Source: Micromonospora fulviviridis
GTDB taxonomy: Bacteria; Actinomycetota; Actinomycetes; Mycobacteriales; Micromonosporaceae
Assembly: GCF_014648395.1 (NCBI RefSeq)
Contig: NZ_BMRA01000006.1
Span: 221,100-285,099 of the forward strand
Reading direction: 5' to 3'
Length of the DNA stretch: 64,000 nucleotides
Below are positions 49,074-57,660 of this stretch, piece by piece. Numbering within the stretch: position 1 is the first letter of the stretch; every line of letters begins with the position of its first letter. The notes under the pieces are model-generated. The model did not search any database, was not told the origin of the DNA, and was given only the letters and a program-made list of their open reading frames with translations. A program made the position numbers and the translations under genes.

Positions 49074-50134
49074 AGCAGCTCAGCCGCCGTGCCCGCGACC
49101 TCGGGATCGTCGTCGGGTCGCTGCCGACCGGGCGGCACAACGCGATCACCGATGTCGCCGGGGTCCTGGTCGGGCACACCACCATCGACGACGGCGCCGA
49201 CCTGCACACCGGAGTCACCGCCGTCGTGCCGAGCCAACTCGGCCCTGGGCGGTGGACTCTGCCGGCCGCCGTGTACTCCGGCAACGGCCACGGGAAACTC
49301 GTCGGCTCGACCCAGGTGGACGAACTCGGCGTACTGGAGTCGCCGGTCGTCCTGACCGCCACGCTGTCCGTGTTCCGGGTCGCGGACGCGCTGCTGGGTT
49401 ACCTGATGGACCGGCGGCCGGACGGCCTGTCGTTCAACCCGCTGGTGGGCGAGACCAACGACGGCCACCTGTCAGCCATCCGCCGGCGTCCGATCACCAG
49501 GGAACACGTGCTCGCCGCCATCACCCAGGCGTCCGGCGAACCGCCGGCGGAGGGCTGCGTGGGGGCCGGCACCGGCACCACGGCGCTGGGCTTCAAGGCG
49601 GGCATCGGCACCTCGTCCAGGACGGTGCGGCTGGCCGACCGTGCGGTGACGGTCGGCGCCCTCGTCCAGTCGAACTTCGGCGGGGTGCTGACCGCGCTCG
49701 GCGTCCCGCTGCCGGCCGACGAGCTGATCCCGGGCGCCGACCACGTTGAACCACCCGGCAACTCGTGCATGATCGTGGTGGCCACCGACGCGCCCCTGGA
49801 TTCGCGGCAGCTCGGGCGGCTCGCCCGGCGGGCGGTCTTCTCGATGGGGCGGGTCGGCGCGTCGTTCAGCAACGCCAGCGGCGACTACGGGATCGCCTTC
49901 AGCACGGCACCGCCGGACCAGCTACCCATCCCCGACGGGGAGATCAACCCCGTCTTCGCCGCCGTGATGGACGCGGTGGAGGAAGGGCTGCTCAATTCGC
50001 TGTTCACCGCCGCCACCACCACCGGTGTCGGTGGTCGCACCAGTCACGCCGTTCCACATGCGGAGGTGATCCGGCGGTTGTCAGCCGCCGGGCGGCTGGC
50101 GGCGCCTCCGCCGGTGGCGGAGCCGGGTATGTGA
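49070..50134 (+). CDS. DmpA-like P1/S58 aminopeptidase
   Basis: A 354-residue member of the self-cleaving DmpA/BapA family, which hydrolyses beta-peptides, L-amino-acid amides and D-esters. The autocleavage/nucleophile site is GNSC, with N231-S232 in EPPGNSCMIVVATDAP. The N-terminal HNAITDVAGVLVGHTT and the GAGTGTTALGFKAGIGT block are diagnostic. No signal peptide, so probably cytoplasmic. Four-base overlap with the M1 lipoprotein suggests linked peptide utilisation, although the two would act on opposite sides of the membrane. Confidence 0.9.
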   Translation: MKQLSRRARDLGIVVGSLPTGRHNAITDVAGVLVGHTTIDDGADLHTGVTAVVPSQLGPGRWTLPAAVYSGNGHGKLVGSTQVDELGVLESPVVLTATLSVFRVADALLGYLMDRRPDGLSFNPLVGETNDGHLSAIRRRPITREHVLAAITQASGEPPAEGCVGAGTGTTALGFKAGIGTSSRTVRLADRAVTVGALVQSNFGGVLTALGVPLPADELIPGADHVEPPGNSCMIVVATDAPLDSRQLGRLARRAVFSMGRVGASFSNASGDYGIAFSTAPPDQLPIPDGEINPVFAAVMDAVEEGLLNSLFTAATTTGVGGRTSHAVPHAEVIRRLSAAGRLAAPPPVAEPGM

Positions 50135-50240
50135 GGGCAGCGGCCTCGCCGGCAGTCACAAGCAGGCGGCGCCGCGGCGAATGGTTGCCGCCAGACCGGG
50201 TAGCCGATCCCTTCACGTCCCGATCGAGGGGAGCGGGTCC

Positions 50241-51119
50241 ATGAGCGGCAGGCGCGTGCCACAAGGGTTTGTTGAGCGACAGTCCCGCGCCGGTGCGGTC
50301 ACCATGAACTACGTCCGCGGTGGCCAGGGACCTCCGTTGCTGCTGCTGCACGGCTACCCGCAGTCGTGGTACATGTGGCGCCACGTCCTGCCCGAGCTGG
50401 CCCGCTCCTTCGAGGTGATCGCCCCGGACCTGCGCGGATTCGGTGCCACCGACGCCCCCGAGGACGGCTACGACAAGAAGACCGTCGCCGCCGATGTGCA
50501 CGGTCTGCTGACGTCACTCGGCCTCGACCGCGACCTGCGGATCATCGGCCATGACCTCGGCACGATGGTCGCCTACGCCTACTGCGCGGCCCACCCCGAC
50601 ACGGTGACCCGAGCGGTGCTGACCGAGGCGCCCATCCCCGACGAGAGCGTCTACAGCTTCCCCGCCCTCGGTGCGGCAGGTCCGGCCCTCTGGAACTTCG
50701 GCTTCTTCAACGTCACCAACGGGCTGCCCGAGAGGCTGACAGCCGGCCGCGAAGATCTGTGGGTGGAGCTGTTCACCGATGCGCTCATGATTCAGAAGGG
50801 CAGCCTCACACCCGACGATGTCGAGGAGTACAGCCGCCACCTGCGCGACGAAGCCCATCGGAAAGCGAGCTTCGAATACTTCCGGGCGATCCCTCAGGAC
50901 ATCACCGACAACATCGCGCACCGCAAGACGAAGCTGGGCATGCCCGTGCTCGTCATCGCGGCGCGAGCCAGCCTCGGCGACACGATGGCCGAGCAGGTGA
51001 AACAGTACGCGACCTCCGTCACCGCCCACGTCCTCGAAGACAGCGGCCACTGGCTGTTCGAAGAGCAGCCCCGCCAACTCCTCGATCTTGTTCTGCCCTT
51101 CCTGCGGGACCAGACCTGA
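50241..51119 (+). CDS. Alpha/beta hydrolase, epoxide-hydrolase-like
   Basis: A 292-residue alpha/beta hydrolase. The oxyanion HGYP motif (about 37-40), nucleophile D105 in IGHDLGTM, and the C-terminal DSGHWLFEEQP histidine are present. An aspartate nucleophile points to epoxide hydrolase or haloalkane dehalogenase rather than esterase. ATG at 50241 has GAGGGGAG. Single gene; the substrate is unknown. Confidence 0.85.
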   Translation: MSGRRVPQGFVERQSRAGAVTMNYVRGGQGPPLLLLHGYPQSWYMWRHVLPELARSFEVIAPDLRGFGATDAPEDGYDKKTVAADVHGLLTSLGLDRDLRIIGHDLGTMVAYAYCAAHPDTVTRAVLTEAPIPDESVYSFPALGAAGPALWNFGFFNVTNGLPERLTAGREDLWVELFTDALMIQKGSLTPDDVEEYSRHLRDEAHRKASFEYFRAIPQDITDNIAHRKTKLGMPVLVIAARASLGDTMAEQVKQYATSVTAHVLEDSGHWLFEEQPRQLLDLVLPFLRDQT

Positions 51120-51286
51120 CACGGCCCCTCGGCTGACCGGGACTGAACACCCGCAGGAGTAACGCCGTCGACCGTCGCCATCGCGGCGCACGTCGACGCG
51201 TCGCTGAGCCCGCGTCGGCTCGTGACGGCACACACAGAGCGCACGGCCCGCCATGCCGGAACGACCCCGTGGACCAGAATCGACGC

Positions 51287-51703
51287 ATGAGCCATGATCC
51301 GGTTTCGGTGGTCCGGGACTTTCTGCAGGTCGTCCGCTCGGGAGCCGATCCGAGCCACGCCGGCCGCCTGATGGCGACCACGGTGATCGCCCACCAGGTG
51401 CAGGCCGAGGACCCGGCGACGATCACGCGCACGCCGCAGGAGTACGCCGAGCATGTCGAGGAGATGCTCGCGGCCTACGGGCCGTTCCGCCTGGAGATCG
51501 ACGAGCTGTTCGGTTCCGGCGACAAGGTGTACGCGCGCTGGACCCAGAAGGGTGTCCACATCGGGGACGTCGATGGCATCGCCCCCACCGGCCGGCCGAT
51601 CACGCAGGTGACCAGCTGTGTGTACCGGGTCGCCGACGGGAGGATCGCGGAGTACTGGATCCAGATCGACCGGTGGGGACTGCGAGCGCAGATCGCTGCC
51701 TGA
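51287..51703 (+). CDS. SnoaL-like ester-cyclase-fold protein
   Basis: A 138-residue NTF2/SnoaL-like domain protein. Typical blocks are VVRDFLQVVRSGADP, a central EEMLAAYGPFRLEIDELFGSGDKVYARW, and GRIAEYWIQIDRWGL. Members include polyketide cyclases and many uncharacterised steroid-isomerase-like proteins. No catalytic residues are assigned. Single small gene; start ATG at 51287. Confidence 0.8.
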   Translation: MSHDPVSVVRDFLQVVRSGADPSHAGRLMATTVIAHQVQAEDPATITRTPQEYAEHVEEMLAAYGPFRLEIDELFGSGDKVYARWTQKGVHIGDVDGIAPTGRPITQVTSCVYRVADGRIAEYWIQIDRWGLRAQIAA

Positions 51704-51837
51704 CGGGTGGCGGCCGCACACCGCGGCGATGCGATCGTTGCCGCCACGCCCCGGGCAGTGGGCCGTCGAACGCCGATCAAGAAGATCAACGCGCCGAATG
51801 GACAGCCGGTCGGCCGGAGTTGTGTGCGCAGGTGGGG

Positions 51838-52404
51838 TCACTCGGCGTCGCGTCGGCGGTAGCGGACCATCTTGTCGCGGCTGCCGCAGACCTCCATGGA
51901 GCACCAACGGCGGCTACCCGCCCGCGACGCGTCCAGATACAGCAGGGTGCACGTGTCACGGGAGCATTCGCGCAGGCGGTTGGCGTGGGGGCCGCCGAGC
52001 AGGTCGACGCCGTCGTGAGCCACGAGCGCCAGCAACTCGCCGGCGGTCGGTTTCACGAGACGCTTCTCCGAACCGTCCGCCGTGAGCCGGACCGCGGGTG
52101 GCGCCTTGGCCGCCCAGCCGTTCACCACGTCGATGGCCCGCCGGTCCAGCGGTTCCCCGAGAACCCGGCCACGCATCAGCCGGTAGAGGGCTTCGCGCAG
52201 CTCAAGGGCGCTGCGGTGGGTCGCGGCGGAAACCGGCACGGGGCTGGCGGTCAGCCCCGCCTCGACGAACCAGCGCGCGAGATCGGCCGGGGCGGGAACG
52301 CGTTCGACGCCGCGGTCGCGCCACCGCAGGCCGCGGGTCGCGGTGAGGTCGACCGAGACCCGCCCGCCGACGAACCGGAAGGCCGCCTCATCCTGAAACA
52401 CCAC
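51838..52404 (-). CDS. CGNR zinc-finger regulator (ABATE-type)
   Basis: A 188-residue regulator with an N-terminal ABATE-like stress-sensing domain and a C-terminal CGNR zinc finger: ECSRDTCTLLYLD, then RRWCSMEVCGSRDKMVRYRRR. The name-giving CGNR is CGSR here, while the zinc cysteines remain. The GTG at 52404 is preferred because a 20-bp operator-like sequence lies just upstream; an in-frame GTG at 52446 would place it inside the coding region. It is divergent from the PanE-like gene and probably controls it. Confidence 0.85.
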   Translation of the reverse strand: MVFQDEAAFRFVGGRVSVDLTATRGLRWRDRGVERVPAPADLARWFVEAGLTASPVPVSAATHRSALELREALYRLMRGRVLGEPLDRRAIDVVNGWAAKAPPAVRLTADGSEKRLVKPTAGELLALVAHDGVDLLGGPHANRLRECSRDTCTLLYLDASRAGSRRWCSMEVCGSRDKMVRYRRRDAE

Positions 52405-52410
52405 CCGATG

Positions 52411-52430
52411 ATACTGGTTCAACCGGTAAC
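52411..52430 (-). promoter_or_regulatory. Operator copy 1 (GTTACCGGyTGrACCAGTA)
   Basis: On the minus strand this reads GTTACCGGTTGAACCAGTAT, nearly identical to the plus-strand copy at 52457-52477. It overlaps the likely -10 (CAGTAT) of the CGNR gene. Confidence 0.7.
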
Positions 52431-52456
52431 AGAGATCACTTCGCACATGCTGTTGC

Positions 52457-52477
52457 GTTACCGGCTGGACCAGTAAC
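52457..52477 (+). promoter_or_regulatory. Operator copy 2 before the PanE-like gene
   Basis: GTTACCGG-ctgga-CCAGTAAC: 7 of 8 arm bases pair. TAACGT (52473-52478) could be the -10, with ATG 9 bases later. The two copies are inverted, giving symmetric control of both genes. Confidence 0.7.
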
Positions 52478-52487
52478 GTCTCGGCGT

Positions 52488-53450
52488 ATGAGGATTCTTG
52501 TCGTCGGGGCGGGCGCGACCGGAGGCTACTTCGGAGCCCAGCTCCAGCAGGCCGGCCGGGACGTCACCTTCCTCGTCCGGCCCAGGCGCGCCGACGTGCT
52601 CCGCGAGCGCGGGCTGCGCATCACCGGCCTGGGGACCGAGACCGTGCTCACGCCACGGCTGCTCACCGCCGCCGACATCGACGGGCACTACGACATCGTC
52701 CTCGTCTCGGTGAAGGCGACCGCGCTGCCGGCGGCGATCGACGACGTCGCCGCCGCGGTCGGTCCGCGTACCACGGTGATCCCGTTCCTGAACGGCATGG
52801 CGCACATGGACGCGCTGAACGAGCGGTTCGGCGCGGAGGCCGTACTCGGCGGGGTGGTCCGGGTCCTCACCACGCTCGACGCCGAGGGTGACATCGTCCG
52901 GCTGGGCGCCCTGGCCGAGATCGTCATCGGCGAACAGCGGGGCGGCACGTCGCAGCGCGTCGCGCGGCTCGCCGAGGTGCTGTCCGGCGCGGGCTTCGAC
53001 CTGCTCGTCTCGCCGGACATCCGCGGAGCCATGTGGCACAAGTGGGTGTTCATCAGCACGCTCGGCGCCCTCAACACCCTGGTACGCGGCTCGGTGGGCG
53101 ACGCCATGGCCGTTCCCGGAGGCGAACGCCTCGGCCCGCAGATCGCGGCTGAGGCCGCGGCCGTCGCCGCCGCGGCCGGGTATCCGGTGCCGACGCAGAC
53201 CCTCGACACCGTCCGGGCCTTCATGACCCGGCCCGGCTCGGCCGACACCGCCTCGCTCTACCGGGACCTGGTCGCCGGGCAGCCGACCGAGGCCGAGCAG
53301 ATCTTCGGCGACCTCACGGCACGGGCCCGTGCGCTCGGCGTACCCACGCCACTGCTGGACGCCACCACGGTGGCTCTGCGCGTGCACGAACAGCACGTCG
53401 GACGCCCGGACATGGTCGAGACCGTGGCCTCCCCGTCGACGGCACGCTGA
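52488..53450 (+). CDS. Ketopantoate-reductase-family protein (PanE/ApbA)
   Basis: A 320-residue NADPH-dependent reductase of the PanE family. The Rossmann motif VVGAGATGGYFGAQL opens the protein, followed by LVSVKATAL (catalytic lysine), FLNGMAHMDALNERFG, and MWHKWVFISTLGALNTL with the second lysine region. It is divergent from a CGNR stress regulator and not with pantothenate genes, so it may act on another 2-ketoacid. ATG at 52488, probably leaderless. Confidence 0.87.
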   Translation: MRILVVGAGATGGYFGAQLQQAGRDVTFLVRPRRADVLRERGLRITGLGTETVLTPRLLTAADIDGHYDIVLVSVKATALPAAIDDVAAAVGPRTTVIPFLNGMAHMDALNERFGAEAVLGGVVRVLTTLDAEGDIVRLGALAEIVIGEQRGGTSQRVARLAEVLSGAGFDLLVSPDIRGAMWHKWVFISTLGALNTLVRGSVGDAMAVPGGERLGPQIAAEAAAVAAAAGYPVPTQTLDTVRAFMTRPGSADTASLYRDLVAGQPTEAEQIFGDLTARARALGVPTPLLDATTVALRVHEQHVGRPDMVETVASPSTAR

Positions 53451-53485
53451 ACCCCGCAGCCGGGGCCGGGTGCCACAATCCTCGT

Positions 53486-54268
53486 ATGCCGTCGGACGCC
53501 TGGGCCGCGTTGGCGAACCCGTTCGTGGAAGGTGCCTACGCCTCGGTGAAGGGGCAGGTGCGGACGTACGTCCTCCACGCTCAGCTGCTGCGGCATCTTC
53601 CTGAGCCGCCGGCGAGCGTCCTCGACGTCGGCGGGGGAGCGGCCCACCAGTCGTTGCCGCTGGCCCGACTCGGCTACGACGTGACCGTCCTGGACCCGTC
53701 GCCGGCCATGCTCGCCAAGGCCGAGCGGCGGCTGGACGACGAGCCGGACGACGTCCGGCGGCGGGTCCGGCTGGTCGAGGCGCCCGGTGAGCAGGCGGAG
53801 GCGGCGACCGGTGGGCAGCGGTTCGCGGCGGTGCTCTGCCACGGCGTGCTCATGTACCTCGAACGACCCGAGCCGCTGGTCTCCGCGCTGTGCCGCTGCG
53901 CCGAGCCCGGAGGGGTCGTCTCTGTCATGGCGCTCAACGCCCGTACGCTGGCCGTCCGCCCGGCCCTCGACCACCGCTGGGCCGACGCCCTGGCCGCCTT
54001 CGACGCGACCGGCGAGGTCGGGGTGCTCGGTGTCGACACCCGTGGCGACACCGTCGAGGGCCTGTCCCTCCTGCTGCGGCAGAACGGGGTGGCTCCCGAG
54101 GACTGGTACGGGGTCTGGTTGTTCTCGGACTGGCTGGACCTGCCGCCCGACGGCACGGATGTGGCGGCCGTGGCCGCCGTCGAGCTCGAAGCGAGCGTGC
54201 GGGACCCCTACCGGCAGCTCAGCCGGGTGTTTCACCTGGTCGGGCGAGCCCGGGCGGCACGTCCCTGA
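53486..54268 (+). CDS. Class I SAM-dependent methyltransferase
   Basis: A 260-residue methyltransferase. The SAM-binding motif is VLDVGGGAAHQSLPLARLGYDVTVLDPSP, and FAAVLCHGVLMYLERPEPLVSALCRC is the post-motif block. It resembles CmoM/SmtA-type enzymes, which modify a tRNA carboxymethoxyuridine, though many relatives act on small molecules. Starts 35 bases after the PanE-like stop and may share its transcript. Confidence 0.85.
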   Translation: MPSDAWAALANPFVEGAYASVKGQVRTYVLHAQLLRHLPEPPASVLDVGGGAAHQSLPLARLGYDVTVLDPSPAMLAKAERRLDDEPDDVRRRVRLVEAPGEQAEAATGGQRFAAVLCHGVLMYLERPEPLVSALCRCAEPGGVVSVMALNARTLAVRPALDHRWADALAAFDATGEVGVLGVDTRGDTVEGLSLLLRQNGVAPEDWYGVWLFSDWLDLPPDGTDVAAVAAVELEASVRDPYRQLSRVFHLVGRARAARP

Positions 54269-54296
54269 GCCTGGGCCCTGGCGGTCGACCGGGATG

Positions 54297-54312
54297 CCTG
54301 ACTAAAGTCAGG
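54297..54312. promoter_or_regulatory. MarR autoregulatory palindrome
   Basis: CCTGACT-AA-AGTCAGG, a perfect 16-bp palindrome ending 3 bases before the MarR-GNAT start. TAAAGT inside it may be the -10, so binding would block transcription. Confidence 0.75.
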
Positions 54313-54315
54313 TAT

Positions 54316-55212
54316 ATGGACCCGGATCTCATCGCCACCGTGCGGCGGTTCAACCGGACGGTCACCCAACGGGTGGGCGCTCTCGACGACCAGTACATGT
54401 CCCGCGACCGGCCCCTGGCCCAGGCGCGGCTGCTGTGGGAGATCGGTCCCGACGGCGCCGAGGTGGCGGCGCTGCGGGCCCGGCTCGGCCTGGACTCCGG
54501 GTACCTCAGCCGGCTCCTGCGCACCCTGGAGGGCGACGGGCTGGTGAGCGTCGGCCCGGCCGACCGTGCCGGCGGCGACGGACGGGTACGCGTCGCCACG
54601 CTCACCCGAGCCGGCCGGGCGGAGTGGGCCGAGCTGGACGAGCGGTCCGACGAACTGGCTCTGTCGATCCTCGAACCGCTCAGCGACCGGCGTCGCGAGC
54701 GCCTGGTCACGGCGATGGCGGAGGTGGAGCGGCTGCTCGTCGGCTCGATGGTGGTCGTCGAGCCCTGCCCGCCCGGAGACCCCCGCGCCCGTGCCTCCGT
54801 GCGGGCGTACGCGCGCGAGATCGCGCAGCGCTTCGACGACGGATTCGACCCGGCGCTCAGCAAGCCGGTCCGCGACGAGGAACTCGTCCCACCCGCCGGC
54901 GTGTTCCTGCTCGCCACCCTCAACGGGGAGCCGGTCGGCTGCGGCGCGATCAAGCTGCACACCGGCGCGCCCGCGGAGATCAAGCGGGTGTGGGTGGCCG
55001 ACAGCGTCCGGGGGCTCGGTGTCGGTCGACGCCTGCTGGACCAGCTGGAACGGTACGCCGCCGAGCGCGGTTGGAGCGCCGTCCGGCTGGACACCAACCG
55101 CAACCTGACCGAGGCGATCGCCCTGTACCGCGCCGCCGGCTACCAGGAGATCGAGCCGTACAACGACGAGCCCTACGCACACCACTGGTTCGAGAAGCGC
55201 CTGGCGCCCTGA
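54316..55212 (+). CDS. MarR-GNAT fusion protein
   Basis: A 298-residue two-domain protein. Residues 1-145 form a MarR winged HTH (LAQARLLWEIGPDGAEVAALRARLGLDSGYLSRLLRTLEGDGLV), and residues 150-298 a GNAT acetyltransferase with the acetyl-CoA loop VRGLGVGRRLLDQL and C-terminal LYRAAGYQEIEPYN. Such fusions link DNA binding to acetylation, perhaps of a small ligand. ATG at 54316 directly follows a perfect palindrome, so it is probably autoregulated. The substrate is unknown. Confidence 0.9.
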   Translation: MDPDLIATVRRFNRTVTQRVGALDDQYMSRDRPLAQARLLWEIGPDGAEVAALRARLGLDSGYLSRLLRTLEGDGLVSVGPADRAGGDGRVRVATLTRAGRAEWAELDERSDELALSILEPLSDRRRERLVTAMAEVERLLVGSMVVVEPCPPGDPRARASVRAYAREIAQRFDDGFDPALSKPVRDEELVPPAGVFLLATLNGEPVGCGAIKLHTGAPAEIKRVWVADSVRGLGVGRRLLDQLERYAAERGWSAVRLDTNRNLTEAIALYRAAGYQEIEPYNDEPYAHHWFEKRLAP

Positions 55213-55346
55213 GTTGACCGGCCCTCATATCGGGGCGATACGACCCGAAGAGTATGGCCAGCAAATCCATTGATCTCAATATGCTGTCCGCAATCTCGAA
55301 TCAGGTGCGCTCCCCGAGGCGCACCGGTCCAGATGCGGAGGAACTC

Positions 55347-56141
55347 ATGGTTCGCTGGCGCACCCTCACCGGCCTGTTGGCCGCCGCGTTGGCCGCGGTG
55401 ACCGCGGGCAGCCTCACTCTCGCCGCACCCGCCGTCGCCGACGCCGGTCCGGCGACGCCGTACGTCGTCGGCGGCGCCCGTGCCGCACAGGGCGAGTTCC
55501 CGTTCATGGTGCGGCTCTCGATGGGCTGCGGCGGCGCGCTGTACAGCCCCCGCCTGGTGCTCACCGCCGCGCACTGCGTCGGCGCCACGGGCACCAACAC
55601 CAGCATCACGGCAACCCTGGGCGTGGTGGATCTCCAGTCGTCCAGCCGGATCACGGTCCGGTCGAACTACGTCTACCGAGCCCCGGGCTACAACGGCAAC
55701 GGCAAGGACTGGGCGCTGATCCGCCTGGCCACCCCGGTCACCAGCCTGAGCACCCTGAAGATCGCCAACACCACCGCCTACGACAACGGCACCTTCACGA
55801 TCGCCGGCTGGGGCGCGGCGCGCGAAGGGGGCGCGCAGCAGCGGTACCTGCTCAAGGCGACCGTGCCGTTCGTCAGTGACGCCACCTGCAACGCCAACTA
55901 CGGCGGCGACATCATCCCGGCCGAGGAGATCTGCGCCGGCTACGCCAGCGGTGGCGTGGACACCTGCCAGGGCGACTCGGGCGGTCCGATGTTCCGCCGC
56001 GACGCCAGCAACGCCTGGATCCAGGTCGGCATCGTCAGCTGGGGCAACGGCTGCGCACGGCCCAACTACCCGGGCGTCTACACCCAGGTCAGCTATTTCG
56101 CCTCGGCCATCGCCTCGGCCGCGGCGGGCCTCGGCGGCTGA
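55347..56141 (+). CDS. Secreted trypsin-like serine protease
   Basis: A 264-residue S1A protease. A signal peptide (LTGLLAAALAAVTAGSLTLAAPAVADA) and a short pro-segment precede mature YVVGGARA. The triad is H76 (LTAAHC), D121 (DWALIRL) and S211 (GDSGGP). Aspartate in GVDTCQGDSGGP at the specificity-pocket position suggests trypsin-like cutting after Arg/Lys. ATG at 55347 has GGAGG. Single gene, secreted to degrade proteins. Confidence 0.93.
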   Translation: MVRWRTLTGLLAAALAAVTAGSLTLAAPAVADAGPATPYVVGGARAAQGEFPFMVRLSMGCGGALYSPRLVLTAAHCVGATGTNTSITATLGVVDLQSSSRITVRSNYVYRAPGYNGNGKDWALIRLATPVTSLSTLKIANTTAYDNGTFTIAGWGAAREGGAQQRYLLKATVPFVSDATCNANYGGDIIPAEEICAGYASGGVDTCQGDSGGPMFRRDASNAWIQVGIVSWGNGCARPNYPGVYTQVSYFASAIASAAAGLGG

Positions 56142-56214
56142 CCGCACGGCCTGACGGGCGGCCCGGCGTACGACCAGCCGGGCCGCCCTCTCGTGCGCCT
56201 CGTCCCAGGGCTGG

Positions 56215-56697
56215 TCAGGCGTAGAGCGGGCTGCCGGTCTCCAGCAACGACTTCAGATCGCTGAGGACCTCGGCCCAGCCGCCACCCGCGCCCTCGATCT
56301 CGCCGGCGACCTGCGCGAGGGTCTGCGGCGCGCCGGCCAGTTCGTGGGTCACGGTCAACGAGGAGACGCCTTCGCCCCGCTCCGCGATCTCGTACGTCAA
56401 GCGGGTGGCCGGCTCGTCCAGCCAGGTCGCCCGCCAGGTCTGGACCAGCCGCACCGGCGGGTCCACCTCGATCACTTCGCCCTCCACCGGCACCTCCGGC
56501 ATGCCGGCCTCCTGGTGCTCGGGGATGGCCAGCGCCCGGTAGGTGCCGCCCGGCCGCAGGTCGTACTCGGCGATGCCCTGGTAGCCGTACCTCCGCGTCC
56601 ACTCCGGCTTCGTGATCGCGTCCCAGATCGCCTGCGGGGTGGCCTTGATGTAGACGCGGTAGACCTTGGTGGTCCCGGTCGTCGTCGTGGTGGTCAT
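56215..56697 (-). CDS. SRPBCC/AHSA1-domain protein
   Basis: A 160-residue START-like (AHSA1) protein with the classic VYRVYIKATPQAIWDAITKPEWT opening, a central YDLRPGGTYRALA and a C-terminal GGGWAEVLSDLKSLLETG. These bind hydrophobic ligands; partner ArsR genes are common. Its ATG overlaps the ArsR stop (ATGA), giving a coupled two-gene operon. Exact ligand unknown. Confidence 0.9.
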   Translation of the reverse strand: MTTTTTTGTTKVYRVYIKATPQAIWDAITKPEWTRRYGYQGIAEYDLRPGGTYRALAIPEHQEAGMPEVPVEGEVIEVDPPVRLVQTWRATWLDEPATRLTYEIAERGEGVSSLTVTHELAGAPQTLAQVAGEIEGAGGGWAEVLSDLKSLLETGSPLYA

Positions 56698-57032
56698 GGC
56701 TTCTCCTTCGGGTCGTCGCGTTCGAGTTCCGCCTTGAGGTCCAGCAGTGTCGCGGTGTGATGCTCGGTGTACTTGTCGATCCACCGGTCGTGGATCGACC
56801 GGATCGGCACGGGATTGAGGAAGTGCAGCTTCTCCCGGCCCTGCCGTCTGGTGACCACGAGACCGGCGTCCTCGAGCAGGCGCAGGTGCTTCATGACGCC
56901 GAAGCGGGTCATCGCCAGCTCGGACTCCAGCTCCGTCAACGTCTGGCCGTCGCGGACGAAGAGCCGGTCGAGCAGGGCGCGTCGGGTCGGGTCGGCGAGC
57001 GCCTTGAACACCAGATCGTCGTCGTCGCTCAC
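56694..57032 (-). CDS. ArsR-family repressor
   Basis: A 112-residue ArsR winged HTH protein (KALADPTRRALLDRLFVRDGQTLTELESELAMTRFGVMKHLRLLEDAGLV) lacking obvious metal-binding cysteines, typical of the ArsR/SRPBCC pairs. GTG at 57032 lies 6 bases after TATTCT (-10), so the mRNA is probably leaderless. A perfect GTGACCA palindrome lies just upstream and is likely its operator. Confidence 0.9.
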   Translation of the reverse strand: MSDDDDLVFKALADPTRRALLDRLFVRDGQTLTELESELAMTRFGVMKHLRLLEDAGLVVTRRQGREKLHFLNPVPIRSIHDRWIDKYTEHHTATLLDLKAELERDDPKEKP

Positions 57033-57045
57033 GGGACCAGAATAG

Positions 57046-57061
57046 GTGACCAGATGGTCAC
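57046..57061. promoter_or_regulatory. ArsR operator
   Basis: GTGACCA-ga-TGGTCAC, perfect 7-bp arms, immediately upstream of the -10 (57039-57044) of the ArsR gene. Confidence 0.8.
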
Positions 57062-57168
57062 ATGTCAACGACGGCGAGGGCAGTGAGCTGGCTCGGTTCG
57101 GCTCTCCGGCCCGACGCGGGGGAGGAGGCGATCGACAGGTGGCGGCTGTGGCGGACCGTCGCCGGCGC

Positions 57169-57654
57169 TCAGGGGCGGTCGGCGACCATCACCCGGCTGT
57201 GGCGCAGCGACGTGGCGCGGCGGACCGGGAGGGCCAGCGCCCGCGCCGCGTCGAGCAGGGCGCGGTCGCGCTTGTCCTGCTGGGTGGCCGGCTGGTCGAC
57301 CTCGAACACCGCCACCCCGGCGAGCTCCGGCATCCGCCAGGCGCGGCCGTCCAGCCCGGCGCCGAGGATCACCAGCTGTGGGGACGGGTGGGCGCGGACC
57401 GCCTCGTCGATGGCGATCGTCCGGGGCGCCATCAGTTCGGCGGCCGCGCGTACCGTCTCGTAGTCGACCCGCTGCTGCCACGTCCGGGGCGGCACACCGT
57501 CGCGTACCCACTGGACGGCCTCCCGCTCGTCGGGGCGCAGCAGCGGCAGGGCGGTGGGATCCGCGAAGCGGCCCGGCGCGATGAGCGCGTCCGCGGCGGC
57601 GCGACCCTGGCACACCAGCACCGCGGTGCGGCTCGCCCGCGGAGTTCTCGACAT
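57169..57654 (-). pseudogene. Truncated leucine-carboxymethyltransferase-type SAM methyltransferase
   Basis: A 161-codon reading frame matching the N-terminal half of the PPM1/TcmP (LCM) methyltransferase family: RVDYETVRAAAELMAPRTIAIDEAV, LVILGAGLDGRAWRMPEL and VFEVDQPATQQDKRDR. Family members are normally about 280 residues; the homology ends near LALPVRRA and the frame stops soon after. It starts 6 bases upstream of the SthA stop and follows SthA in the same transcript. It is probably a decayed gene, although a short functional form cannot be excluded. Confidence 0.6.
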
Positions 57655-57660
57655 TTGCCG

